Assembly: GCF_023278565.1 (NCBI RefSeq)
Contig: NC_064679.1
Span: forward strand, 3,534,001 to 3,598,000
Length of the DNA stretch: 64,000 nt
Reading direction: 5' to 3'
Source: Colletotrichum lupini
Lineage: Eukaryota > Ascomycota > Sordariomycetes > Glomerellales > Glomerellaceae
Part shown: positions 27,234 through 39,225 of the stretch, piece by piece
Numbering within the stretch: the stretch's first letter is position 1
Layout of the letters: the number at the start of each line of letters is the position of its first letter
The notes under the pieces: generated by a model
Seen by the model: only the letters and a program-made list of their open reading frames with translations
Databases searched by the model: none
What the model was told of the DNA's origin: nothing
Position numbers and translations under genes: made by a program

Positions 27234-28742
27234 TTTATTTTAATATTCTGCCTTTACTAACTACTCGGGCGATTCTGAATATCGTTTATACGATATTAAT
27301 ATATAGTATTAATAAATACTCCTACTATCTTAATAGACTATTCTTTTAGATTTTCTAATTTTTCAACTTTCCCTCCTATAAAGTTCATAACTACGGATCA
27401 TTAATAGTAATATTAGGTACCCGACGTTACTACTTTATAAGCTTATTACGTACCTAGCTAAGTTAGCTACTTTTCTAAGTAATAGTAGCTTATAATAGTA
27501 TAGTATTAGAGATGCCCTCGTCGCTATTATCAAGAATAATACCGACCTTCATATTACTAATATATATATATATATATATTCGTTACCTCGTTTCTTTTAT
27601 TAAAGTTAAAAACGCTACTTCTCTCGTTATTACTATCGCTATTATTATCTAACTATCTACTTTAAGTATACTTTATTAAAATACCGAGACGCTAATAGCT
27701 TATCGACCCTTAGGGCTTTTTTAATAGTTAGAAGTTATTTAATTTTATAAGTATTTGTTTTAGTATTCTACCTTTATTAGCTACTCGGGCGGTTCTCGAT
27801 ATCGATTATATAGTATTAATATACGGTATTAGTAAATACCTATACTATCTCGATAGACTAATTTTTTTAGATTTTTTACTTTTTTAACTTTCCCTTTTAT
27901 AAAGTTTATAACTACGGATTATTAACGGACGGTAATATTAGGTACCCGACGCTATTATTTTATAAGCCCGCGTACCTAGCTAAGTTAGCTACTTTTCTAA
28001 GTATAATAGCTTATAATAATAATATCGGAAATGCCCTCGTTACCGTCGTTAAATAATACTAACCTTACGATATTTACTATATATATATATAAACGTATTC
28101 GTTACCTCGTTTTTTTTATTAAAATTAAAAACGCTTCTCTTACTATTTATTACTATTATATTATTATTATTGCTATTTAACTATCTACTTTAAGTATACT
28201 TCATTAAAATACTGAGACGCTATTAATAACTCGTTGACCCTTAGGGCTTCCTTAATAGCTAGAAATTATTTAATTTTATAAATATTATACTAAACGACCC
28301 CGAGCTATAAAAAGACTACTTTAATAAATACTATATTAGTAATATTAATTTATAAGACATAAATAAATATATTATAATAAGCGTCGCCTTTATTAGCGCC
28401 CTTTTAATATAATAAAATAATATAAATAAGCCTAGACTTAATAATATAATTAAGAGCTTAGAAAGAGCATAAGTAAGTATATTAAATAGAAATATTAGTA
28501 AGGAGAGGTTATTATTAAATAAAATAAAAGGAAAAAGTAAGGGGTAGTATCTAGCTATTCGGAGGGCGATTAATATATTACGGCGGGATTATTAGTATTT
28601 AGTAACGGCTATAGCCGGCTATAGTTAGTTATAAAGTTTTATTAAAGTACGTAATAAAGATACTTAATATTAACTTTAATAAACTAGCTTGCTCATAAAG
28701 GCGAAAATAGCCCCTAATAAGGCGGACCGGACCCCAAAGGGG
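27234..28742 (-). repeat. R2 3' half followed by full-length R2
   Basis: The first 520 bases are the 3' half of R2, and from about 27760 a complete R2 runs to the CCCCAAAGGGG end at 28742. The outer flanks are TAATTAGCTTA (27223-27233) and TAATCAGCTTA (28743-28753), a duplication of about 11 bp with one transition. The arrangement suggests one R2 inserted into another with loss of part of the older copy. Confidence 0.7.
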
Positions 28743-28835
28743 TAATCAGCTTATAAAAATAATTTATTTTAGTTATCTTTTTTATTTAGCTCCTTTATAA
28801 ATATCAATACTTAAGTAAGACTTATTTTATATAGT

Positions 28836-30437
28836 GGTTTTTTTCCGACTTTATAAGCGCAAAAGATCGACCTTAACGGGATTACGCTTTTAAAAGAAAT
28901 TATATAATATAATATACTTTTTAATTATATAATACGTATAATATACCCTAAGTATGCGCTTAATATAATATAGTAATTTTAATACGGAAACCGCTATATA
29001 ATTCGGAATAAGTAAGCTATTTTACTACTTATTAACAATAAGCTAAGTAATATACTTATATAATAGCGCTAGTTAAAAAAGTTAATAATAGAGGTTAGCC
29101 GTAATAATTATCTATATAGTGGTTTTTTTCCGGCTTTATAGGCACAAAAGATTAACCTTAACGGGATTACGCTTTTAAAAGAAATTATATAATACGGTAT
29201 ACTTTTTAATTATATAATACGCGCAATATACCCTAAGTACGCGCTTAATATAATATAATAATTTCGATATAAAAACCGCTATATAATTCGGGATAAGTAA
29301 GCTACCGTAGCGGCGCTAGTTAAAAAAGTTAATAATAGAGGTCGGCCGTAATAATTAGCTATAATAGTCGGCCGTAATAGTTAAAAGTAGCCATTTACTA
29401 TAGAGGTTCTAAACTTTAATAATAACATAAAGGTTTCTAAAAAAAGGGCTAAATAGGCTAATATTTATTACTCTCTAAAGCTCGTAAAGATTCTTTTTAT
29501 CCTTATTACTTCTAATATCGCCTAAAGCTCTATTTAAACTAAATAAATTTACTAAATATATTTACTAAATAAATTTACTAAATAAACTTATTAATATATA
29601 GACTATTACCTAAATAGCTAGTTAAATAACTAGTTAAGAAGTTAGCTAGTTAAAATACTACTTTAATAAGAACCTATTTTATTTTTAATATATAATTAGT
29701 AATTAGTAAGTTAAAAATACCCGTTAATAAGTCTACTCCTCTTAAGCTAAGCACCCTCTTTAGTTAGCTTAATATTATAACTATTATAACTAACGTAAGT
29801 ATATTTAAGGATTAGTAAAGTACTTTTTAATAATATAGAATTTAGCCAAGTAATAGTATAAATATTATAAATAGCTAGGCTAATATTTGTTTTTTTTATT
29901 TTTACTTTTACTAACTACTCGGGCGATTCTTAATATTAGCTATATAGTATTAACACATAGTATTAATAAATACTCCTACTATCTCGTTAGACTATTTTTT
30001 TTGGATTTTCTACCTTTTTAAACTTTCCCTCTTATAAAGTTTATAATTACGGATTAACGGCGATATTAGGCGCAATACTACTATAGCTAGGCTAATATAA
30101 ATATTAAAATCCGGTATATTAATATTAGTTTAAAAATTATATTTTATAAAACTAAACATCCCTTTAATATAAGCTATATTATAAATATAGAAAAATATAT
30201 AAAGGGCCCCTTAACTCTTAATAAAAAAGAGTATATAATATAAAATCTAATTACTTATATAAGTTAGTATTAAGAGGTTTTATATATATTAGAGTAAGTA
30301 TAGCTCGCCCTTTAAATAGTTAGAAATAGGGGAAGGTTAGGAGTTTTAATTAATAATTAAGTATAGAGCGTAATATACTTAGTTTTCCTTAATACGTAAT
30401 ATATAATACGGCCCCGGTAGATTACTCCGTCGGGGGG
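28836..30437 (-). repeat. R1 cluster: short 3' piece then longer copy
   Basis: The R1 3' motif ATAGTGGTTTTTTTCC occurs at about 28836 and again at 29116. The first piece is only about 280 bp. The second runs to the GC-rich 5' end at 30437 (reading CCGTCGGGGGG) and is interrupted by a truncated R2 at 29887-30082. Its last 310 bases match the short R1 variant at 3896-4215. Confidence 0.65.
29887..30082 (-). mobile_element. 5'-truncated R2 insertion (196 bp) inside R1
   Basis: The R2 3' end is flanked by the exact 16-bp repeat ATAGCTAGGCTAATAT (29871-29886 and 30083-30098), which belongs to the interrupted R1. This places R2 activity after this R1 insertion, whereas at 5224 R1 lies inside R2-type sequence. 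Confidence 0.88.
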
Positions 30438-30439
30438 AA

Positions 30440-30970
30440 TATAATACTTATAAAATCGTACTTTTAGCCCTTAAAGAAGCCCTAAGAGTTAATAAGTTAG
30501 TATCTTAGTATTTTAATAAAGTATATTTAAAGTAAACGGTTAGATAGTAATAATAATAATAATAGTAATAATAAGGAAAGCGGTTTTCAACTTTAATAAA
30601 AGAAACGAAGTAACGAATATATATAAGTAAAGTTAAAATAGAGTAAATATCGTACTTATAAAGGTTAATATTATTTAATAATAGTAACGAGGGTATTTTT
30701 AATATTATACTATTATAAGCTATTATTATTTAAAAAGGTAGCTAACTTAGCTAAGTACGCGGGCTTATATAATAGTAGTATTAAGTACTTAATATTATTA
30801 TTAATAATCCGTAGTTATAAACTTTATAAGAGGGAAAATTAAAAAAGTAAAAAATCTAAAAAAAAATTAGTCTATCGAAATAGTAGGAGTATTTATTAAT
30901 ATTATATTTTAATACCGTATAAACGATATTAAGAACCGCCTAAGTAGCTAGTAAAAGCAGAATATTAAAA
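30440..30970 (+). repeat. 5'-truncated R2
   Basis: The 3' half of R2 runs from the TTTAGCCCTTAAAG block to the A-rich tail near 30950-30970. It abuts the R1 end at 30437. No target duplication was identified. From 30970 to 31213 the AT-rich sequence is unassigned. Confidence 0.65.
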
Positions 30971-31221
30971 TAAATAAAAAGAAATTTAAAATAAGTTAAA
31001 ATATTATTATATTAACTTAATAAACTAAAGACTTAATATAAAGAAGAAAACAAATAGAATAATAAATAGAAACTAGCGAGCTATCCCTTTAGGTCTAGTA
31101 CTCTAGCTCGTTATATAATTATCAAGAGCTTAGTCCCGTAGCCTAAGGCTAAGCCATAGGGCCTATAGGGCCCCAATGCCTACTTCTATAATATAATACT
31201 ATTATTTTTACTATTTTTTAT

Positions 31222-34033
31222 AAACCCGGCTATTTTAACTATATCGTTTAGCTATTTTAACTATACGCTATAGTTAATAATCCTTACTTTTCTAACTAAT
31301 TAGCCTAACTCACGAATTAGCCCAAGTTAATTAGGCCAATTTAATAGAAATCTACGATTCGAGCTAATTCGACGATTGCCGTACTTTTTATTAAAATAAT
31401 TTAATTATATAATTATCTAACTAAGCGGAATAACTAATCTAAAAGCTAGCCTCCTATTAGCCTACTTAAGTCGATAATTCCGATTATTAAGACTACGGTA
31501 ATTAACTATAGGTAATTAACGGCCGTACTAAGATCCCCCGGTTATAATCTATGCTAATTATTTAGATCGAGGGATTACTAAACTTACTTAGTAATAACCG
31601 TAGCATAGATCCCTCGTTACTCCTCGTTAATAATATTACTTATAGTTCTATTTCTTCGACTTTTTTTACCTCGCGGGCGACCTCTGCCTCGCGGGCGACC
31701 TCGGCCTTAACCTCGGCCTTACTTAGGCTTAGTAATAGCCGCTATATATAGATCTTAGTTAAGTTAATATTAAAGATCTACTATAATTTACTAAAAGCCT
31801 AGTTCTAGCTAGCTAGTAGATTAACCCTTATTTAGTCGTTCTTAATATAAAGGATTCCTTATTTAAGTAGCCTAAGAGCCTTATTAATAATTAGTACTAA
31901 TAAGAGACTATTATAACGGTAGTATAGCTATAGGGATATCGACTTTGCTATTACGAGGCCGACCTCGTAGTATAATAACGAGGGGATTTAAGATTTAGCA
32001 TAGGGTATTATTAGTAATAAGGTTATAGCTAAGGTATTAATAATAGTTATAGTTAAGGTACGAGAGAGGCTTATTCTGCTCGAAATACTGACGAATAGTA
32101 TATAAATAAAAGAGGCCGTACTAAGTAGTAAATTGCTTTATATAAGGTAGGTCGGGTTCGGTCTTTTTTAGCTTTTTATAAACTAAGTAGTACTACGTAA
32201 TAATAAGTCTTAACGCTTTTTTTAAGTAGCGAGTATATATATTATCTATTTAAGCTTTTTAGCGGTTATTAATACTAAACTCGACGAGCTAACGAGAGCT
32301 CTACTTAGCGAGATTAACCTCGTAAGCTATTTTTTAGTTACTAATTATTTATTATATATAATTTATAAAGAACTTTAGATCTATAATTAAGTTAAAGAGG
32401 TAGCTCTTAATCTCTTTATAATTACTTTCTATCCGAGAGGTTACCCTAATACCGAGGTTAAAGTACTACTTAATTTAGTAGTTTACGAACTCCTTATACT
32501 AGCTAAAGTAAGTCTTAAGAATATAAGTAATTAAGGGCTCTTGCCGTTCGAACTTCTTAAGTATTAATTTCTAAGCCTTAGTAAAGTCCCTTTTTAAATT
32601 AGTATAAATTATAAACTTCTAAACTAAAAAAAAGCTAACGTAGGTATTTAGAATCTTACGGGGCCGGCCGACGGTAATTAGTTCTTTTAATAAAGCTCTT
32701 ATTAATAATTTAGTAAAGACGGGGTCGATATAGTTATTACTAATTACTTTATTATTATTAATTACCTAAGAGCTATTAGTATAAATCTACCGCTTTTTAA
32801 CCTCGTAAGCAATATTCTTATTAATATGCTATATATAGATCTATTACTACGTATCGGGCTAGATAGTAATAAGGGCTTTTTTTAGCGCCTTCTCAAAGTT
32901 AATAATAGCGACGATAGGCTTACGGACGTTAATTTAAGTACGGAGGTTTTCTAATTAACCTAGAGCTTACTCGTAAGCTTAGTAGTTTTCTAAGTTAATA
33001 AGGTAGAATATTATATTAAAAGTCGTGCTTATATTAGCTACCCTAGTTATGTTTATAAGCGGTATTTTAAAGCGGTTAGTTTTATAAGTATTATTTAGTA
33101 AAATAACGTTTAGAAAGAGCTTTTATATAACCTCGTAATAAGGATAGGTCTAGAGGAGGCTAGTAATATAGCCGTCGAGCTATTATACGAAGTACTTAAT
33201 ACTGCGCTCTTAAAATAATATAATAAGGGCCTAAGTAGGAGTATACTTACCGAGGCTTTATAGCCGTATCTTTTATATATCGTTCTTAATATCCTTATAC
33301 TTAAATAAGTAGTTTAAATACTTCTTAGATATTATAATAGTGACCCTATAACTACCTATAGTCGTAGTTCGGAAGGCCTAATTAATCTCTTTATTTTATT
33401 AAGCTAAGCGCTTATAATAAGAAGGATAAATAATAAAATTAGTAGAGGGCTCGTAGTTATAACGGTTAACTCGTACTTTAAAATACTAACGGTCCCCTTT
33501 AGTTTTTAACTTAACGGCCTTAGCTACTTACTTATAGTCCTTTTTTTTTATAAATATTTCTTAAAAATGCGCAGAGCTCGGTAAATTATAGCTACTTATA
33601 TTATAATAAAGGTCGAATTAGGAAGGAACTCTATTATAATAGTTAGAAGCGCGGTACTTAATAATTACGAATCCTTAAGCTTTTATAAAAAAAGTAATAT
33701 TTACGAGAAGATCTTTATATATATCGTAGCTATTAGGATTTCTAATTAGTAATTCGAGAGGTATTACGATATTAATAATAATAATAGTAATAGTAATAGC
33801 GCGGTAGTAGTAGTAATAGTTTAGTTAAGATTAATCGGTCGTAAGTAAGTAAGTAGAAATTTATTAAGTTTAATTAATGGTACGTAATAAAAGTAGAAGT
33901 AGAAGTAGGTAGGTAATAGAAAAATTTTTACTACTTGCTAGCACTCGAGGCGGGCTGTAGCGGCTAGTAGAAATTTTCTAATAGTGGCGTATAGTTAAAA
34001 TAGCTAAACGATATAGTTAAAATAGCCGGGTTC
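31222..34033 (-). mobile_element. MULE DNA transposon copy 2, RIP-inactivated
   Basis: This is a 2812-bp second copy of the element at 7631-10455, in the same orientation. Its first base is A where copy 1 has G, as RIP would produce. The exact 8-bp direct repeat TTTTTTAT flanks it (31214-31221 and 34034-34041). The decayed transposase lies on the minus strand at about 31640-33780, with the catalytic block at 33060-33115. The two copies are alike along their length apart from transitions and a few short length differences. This is the last element before the gene-rich region. Confidence 0.93.
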
Positions 34034-34445
34034 TTTTTTATATTATAATTTAATAACTTATTATACTCTTTATTATTAAAATTGAATTTAAATAATATAA
34101 CTTTTATTACTTAAACCTTATAATATAATACTCAAAGCCCTAGATATATTTAAATACTAAATAAGACGCCTTAATAAACGTGAAAGCTCTAAGAGGAGGT
34201 TGGATGTTCCCCAATGCGGCTCTGCCAAAACTGATGCCTCAGGCGACAACCGGCGACACTACGCCCCGGCCTACACTTAGAACTATTACCATGTGCCTCA
34301 TTCGGTAACTTCGTAATCATCGACGCGCCATTGGCAGTCCATACCCATTCTATTTCACGACCTTTACGGCCATACACTCATTCCAATCCCAATCGCGATT
34401 CTTTCTCCGGCCCAGCAGCAATCGAATTGATTTGGATTCATCGCC

Positions 34446-34995
34446 ATGTCGACCCGTCAAGCGGCACTGTGAGCACCAGCCCCGAAGCTGTCGAAGTTGG
34501 ACGACCCAGATTGGGCGGAGCCGTTATGCTGATAGTCATCACGACAGGTCGCTGTACCGGCGTTCGCTGAAGTTGGCTCTCGACTGGGCTGTTCATCGCC
34601 ACCTCTGGAGAGGCCAAGCTTTGTACATCCGCTCGTTGTTCGAGGCCAACCGATCTGTGACGGACTCTAGACAGAAGAGAGTGAGTAATGCGCTCGGCAG
34701 AAGTCGCAAATCAAACGAACAACGACCGCTGACCTCAGCCTTTGCAGGAACTTTTGGCTCAGACAGAGAAATTATTGTCGAAATGGAAGCACCCAGAGCC
34801 CTACGTGCATCCGACAGCACCCGGCGGTATGTCGTAGTTCCTCCCCGACAAATGAAACCACTCCACGCAGGCGCAGACGATGCTAATAACGATTGCACAG
34901 GTTCCAAATTCGAGCGCAACCTCCGAGCACCTATCCTTGACCGTGAGTCCCCAATGTGGCGGACATTGCATCGATACATGCTGACAAAATCATAG
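34446..34995 (+). CDS. Complex I LYR subunit, NDUFB9/B22 type
   Basis: A four-exon gene too fragmented to show as one open frame: exons 34446-34468, 34548-34680, 34748-34826 and 34901-34995, 109 residues in all. It encodes a small accessory subunit of mitochondrial NADH:ubiquinone oxidoreductase, bound at the matrix arm through its LYR motif. The protein begins MSTRQAALSLYRRSLKL, with the LYR motif at residues 10-12. It continues through QALYIRSLFEANR and WKHPEPYVHPTAPGG to NLRAPILDRE, all hallmarks of this family. Introns start GTGAGC, GTGAGT and GTATGT and end in AG, and the third contains GCTAATAAC as a branch site. Phases close exactly. The 3' end is less sure, because a further GTGAGT after the Asp codon could be a donor. 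The gene starts about 275 bp from the RIP-damaged block. Confidence 0.85.
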
Positions 34996-35770
34996 CGCCA
35001 CCCCCACTGAAATTCTAAGCAGCAAGCAAAGGCGTGGAATGGAGAAAGACTGGGATTACAGCGTACGCGACGTTTGGACTGCTCAGTATAGACATGCAAC
35101 CATGTGGAAGCTTCAGAATGCCTTTTCGACAACACCGTGTCGGGGACTATGGACCGGGACACTAACGTACAACCGTAATATACAAGCCCGAGCTGGCTGA
35201 TCCAAGTCAAGCGAAGGCTTACGCGCACGCCGTTCAGCTCACAAGCATAGCTTCCCCCCGGTCTCTCTACAAGTCTGTATAATACAACATCACCCGATTT
35301 GAATAGCTCCAAGTCGTCTTGTCGCAACGAGTCGCGTGAGTGGTATGACGAATCCAATGGTGCCACCGACCGAGTTCCCGTTTGCTATCACACAAAAGGC
35401 AACATCCTAAAAGTTCGAGGAATGTGCCTTATTCACCAGCCTAGAGAAAAGTAGCAACATGGACATGCTGCATATCATATATACGTATTTCTGTCCAACC
35501 GCAGACTTCCCAGACAGTCGACAAAAGAGGAAACAACGCAATGCGCAAACCGACCAGCCATGAGTCAGTACACAAACAGCATCGCAATCAACCCAATGTG
35601 CGAAACATGATCTTCAAAAGGTATTCTCATTCGTAACCATAGCTTCCTGCCGTGGTATTATTGTACAACCCAAACGTGAAACTCAACCGTGAACCCTGAA
35701 CCGTGACCCCGATGTCATGACAACCCAAAGCAGCCGACCAGCACGAAAAAAACCCAAAACCGACACCCGT
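34996..35770. other. Intergenic, NDUFB9 to H2A
   Basis: This is the shared downstream region of the convergent NDUFB9-type and H2A genes. A 257-codon minus-strand frame reaching in from 34593 shows no family features and overlaps the real gene antisense. I see no RNA gene or repeat here. Confidence 0.6.
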
Positions 35771-36349
35771 TTACAACTCTTGGCTCTGGTTCTTGCCAGT
35801 CTTGCCAGTCTTCTTGGGCAGCAGGTCTTGAAGTCTCATTAGCAATTGAAGTAGTAAAAAAAGGGACCGAAGATGGAAGGTCAACTTACTCTGGTGAATG
35901 TTGGGCAGAACACCACCCTGGGCGATCGTGACGTGACCGAGAAGCTTGTTCAACTCCTCATCGTTGCGGATGGCGAGCTGAAGATGACGGGGAATGATAC
36001 GGGTCTTCTTGTTGTCGCGAGCGGCGTTGCCAGCCAGCTCGAGAATCTCAGCGGCGAGGTACTCAAGAACTGCGGCGAGGTAGACGGGGGCACCGGCACC
36101 GACACGCTGAGCGTAGTTGCCCTTGCGGAGTAGACGGTGAACACGACCAACGGGGAATGCGAGACCGGCCTTGGAGGAACGACTGTGGGATATAAGGTCA
36201 GTGGATGAAGCTTGGGCTTGGATCGAAGAACATCGCATAATCGTGTAAATGCGGCCTTTCTTGGAAAGCTTCAAGTGAGAGGGAGCAACTTACGATTGCG
36301 CGTTCTTGGAACCGCTGGCCTTTCCGCCGGACTTGCCGCCTCCAGTCAT
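35771..36349 (-). CDS. Histone H2A
   Basis: Core histone H2A, which pairs with H2B in the nucleosome. Three exons: 36349-36294, 36182-35890 and 35826-35771, giving 134 residues. The start is [19 protein letters not shown]. The histone fold contains [19 protein letters not shown], the acidic-patch region ([19 protein letters not shown]) and the [10 protein letters not shown] stretch, followed by [10 protein letters not shown]. The C-terminus ends SQEL, the phosphorylatable SQ motif that makes fungal H2A act like H2A.X in the DNA damage response. Introns have GTAAGT donors, the second with a GCTAATGAG branch site. H2B lies divergently 2.9 kb away, so the spacer probably carries both promoters. 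Confidence 0.97.
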
Positions 36350-39225
36350 TGTGTGAATTTGGGATTTGGGGTTGAGTTACGTGAAAAAGTTGGGTATTGA
36401 GGTAGACGCGTAAAAAGCGACTTGGCTGAAGGCTGGCTTTGAGTTGGTGATGGAAAAGTGAGATGAAGATGGAAGAAAGGGCGTTGATGGTGGGGAGTGA
36501 AGAAGTTAAGTAGTTTTCGCGTTAGAGGAGCTCGATCACGGATCACCAACGCGCGATTTAGCGCTAAGCCTAAACCAGAAATTCGATGTTGTGGTAGACT
36601 GGTGCAGGCAGGTGCGGTGCATCATTTTTCTGGGCCCGGGCTAGAAGACGGGTACGTACCTCTTATCAGTTCTGCTGCCGCCCACAGCAGTACCGCTTCT
36701 TTGGTGGACGCGAGCTATAGATAAGCCTTAAGGTGGGCTGCCAGCCTGCCAGACGCGACTTCCATTCCATGACAAAGACTCACAGGAGCAAGGTAGCGAG
36801 CGATTGCGTCCAGATGCGATCAATGCAAGGAAATAAAACCCCCCGCGGTGCCGCTCCTCTTTCCACAAACAGTGCCGGGATCTGCCCACGCCCCCTTCTT
36901 AACAACTTTTTTTTTTCCTTCCCAAAAACCATTTCCACTTTCTACATTTCCCCCCTTCCGCGCAGGATTTTGGTTTTCGAATTATCTTACTGGCTAGGAG
37001 AAGCGGTCATCCAGCCGCGTCTTGATCACCTTCTCTTACGTATCAACCACCTTCCCCCTCGGCCTTGTTTCTTGGACGAACCGCCACGACGAAATCAGCT
37101 GGGTACCTTCCAACTTACTGGACTGATGCAACTGACTTTGTTTTTATCTTTACTCATATTCTTGATGATGCCGTGTGTTGTCTTAACGCACGACAACATT
37201 CCACATTCCCCCCTCTCGTCCCCCACGTATAGCTCCAACCGGTATTCTCATTCCCAGAACAAAAGGATCCTGAATTTCAATTCGAAAAGTGATCTCTCGG
37301 AGAGAATCGGCTTTCACGTGTTTAACATTCAGCAGAGGTCACCCCGAGGCGCATTTGCCATGCATATTCGAACTTTGACGAACTTCGTTGTCTATTTGTA
37401 AATGAAGGACAAATGGGTTGCATCTCAACCACTTTATGCCATTTGTATGCTTCGCTATCCAGTGACATTTCGACCCCATATGACTTGCATCCGAATGGAT
37501 CTCAGATCTACCGGAACCCGCTGTATAGCACGAACAGAGTCCGATACATGTGGTGTGAGCTCATGTGAAGAAGCCTAATGAGACCCAGGAACCTGGGCCT
37601 CACATGGTCCATCGTTCGGCTCCATCCCATATCGGGTCCGGAGAAATCTTCAAATCGACTGCCCCGCGTTCTGTTTGACCCCGTCGTAATCGTGGACAGA
37701 GCCTCATGGAGTGCCTGATACAGCGACCCCTGCATGCCACTCGTGGTGTTTCTACGGCAAACGGGCCCAGCCTTGTAATGACATAGAGTGGAGGGGTCCC
37801 GATATGTACTGCAGAGCCCACCGCGTTACCTTCGATCGCGTTTCCACTGGCTGCCGCTGAATAGCGGACAGTGTTTCTCCTGCTAGATGCAACATCCTGC
37901 AGGCCAGGTACTCCACGTCCAAGACCGCGAGCTCACGGGCATGCTTCCTTCATCTAGGGGTCGTTCTACCTGAGATCACAGATGTGTATGGATCGCAATG
38001 AGCAGAGAATGTCACTGAGCCCCCCGTCAATTCCGAAAGAGCCATGCGGGCCTAGGCCTAATAGAGACAAAAAGTCCAGGCACTGGCTACCTTAGCCGCA
38101 CCCACCATCGCAAGACGCAAGCTGCAATCAACGCGTCGAAGAGGGCGCATATTTCCTCAAATCCAAAGACTGCTCTCAGTGTCACACGTTCCACTGGATA
38201 CAAGCGAGAAGCAGTTGCAGCGCGCAGCGTGTAAAAAGTCATACTGCCTTCGTCTAGAGTCTTTAGCAACCTCGGGCAACGTGGACCAGGTAGGCACATA
38301 TTAAAATGTCCAGATGAGGTGGCTCGGCGGCTCATTGGCATGGCGACCCGAACATTCTCTGCGAACTGCTACAAGCCTTCTGCTCTCGACTTACTATGGA
38401 TATGAGTGTTGTAGAGATGCTATGAGACGTGTATTGATTCTCAGCTATCACTTCTTTCCGCACCGGCGGTCTTGAGGCGGCAGACGCCGTAGCCGGTAGG
38501 TACGCTGCAAGAACGATACGCATGTGATGTTGTAGCTTTGCAAGCATCTCTGATCTGGCTTGTGGACTTTTCTCTAGCTTCTACGAATCGCCAGTCGTCT
38601 TGGGCGGTACCAGTGAGTAAATACGTAACCTGTTAGCTTTGCCTGACCGGGAGACTGTTGGTTGGCCTGTGATGGGACGCTGCTATTGGTTGGAGCCTGT
38701 TCTGGCAGTCTCGAATGTCCCCTGCCTGCCAGCTCCGTGATACGCGAATTAAAAAAAAAAAAAGAAGATACATTGAGCGTCACGTATTTGTTTTTTTAGC
38801 GCGAACGCGTGAGTACCCCAGTTCGGTAGCCGCTCTCGTGGGCGGTGGTTACGGATCCTCCATCTCTAGACCCACCTACCCAGTTCTCAGCCAACCAAGA
38901 CAGCCGATTCCCATTTTACCAGGCAAGGCCACACCAGCGCACGCCCCTGACACCAGTCCTAAGGCCCCGGTGTGCCACTGATACTGACCACCCACCTGGG
39001 CCACCCCTCCCCAAAATCACTCTGTCCTCGCATCAAATCAGTAACGCCGCAGAATCCCGTCGCGTCCAGCTACAAAAACCCAGCCCACCCCCCCAAACTT
39101 CTTCCTGCCACATCAACTCTTCCTCACTCCATCATCCAGCTTCATCCACGGTCGCCAGTCGCAATCCATTTCAACCAACTTACTCACGTACTCATTTTCC
39201 ACCTTCACTAATCCAAACCGCAAAA
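36350..39225. promoter_or_regulatory. H2A-H2B divergent spacer
   Basis: This is 2.9 kb between the two histone start codons. The parts next to each gene should hold the promoters, and the 300 bp before H2B are C/CA-rich with little G, as in a fungal 5' leader. The middle (about 37400-38600) contains only unconvincing open frames on both strands. The 222-codon frame at 36733-37401 has no family features. I found no tRNA or repeat. I could not identify specific factor sites. Confidence 0.55.

Larger units (their letters stand above)
1..34170. other. RIP-degraded transposon block
   Basis: This stretch is strongly AT-rich, with TA everywhere. CA and TG are scarce while CG is kept, which is the expected product of repeat-induced point mutation acting on CpA. 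Because ATG contains TG, start codons are nearly absent and no credible open gene exists here. Wherever I could recognise a protein, its frame is broken by TAA or TAG at former Gln or Trp positions, and cysteines read as tyrosines, all explained by transitions. The block ends abruptly near 34170, just past the second MULE copy. Stretches not listed separately, such as 890-1370, 4945-5209, 6333-6915 and 30970-31213, are mosaics of the same repeat families or unassigned AT-rich sequence. Confidence 0.95.

Noticed and set aside
1..34170. CRISPR array or bacterial-type repeat system
   Set aside because: The repeats are long dispersed transposon copies in a eukaryotic RIP context, with no regular short repeat-spacer pattern.
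34593..35366. 257-codon minus-strand frame
   Set aside because: It lies antisense to the spliced NDUFB9-type gene, and its residues show no family features.
36733..37401. 222-codon plus-strand frame in the histone spacer
   Set aside because: It begins in ordinary intergenic sequence, lacks domains, and has low-complexity and hydrophobic patches consistent with chance.
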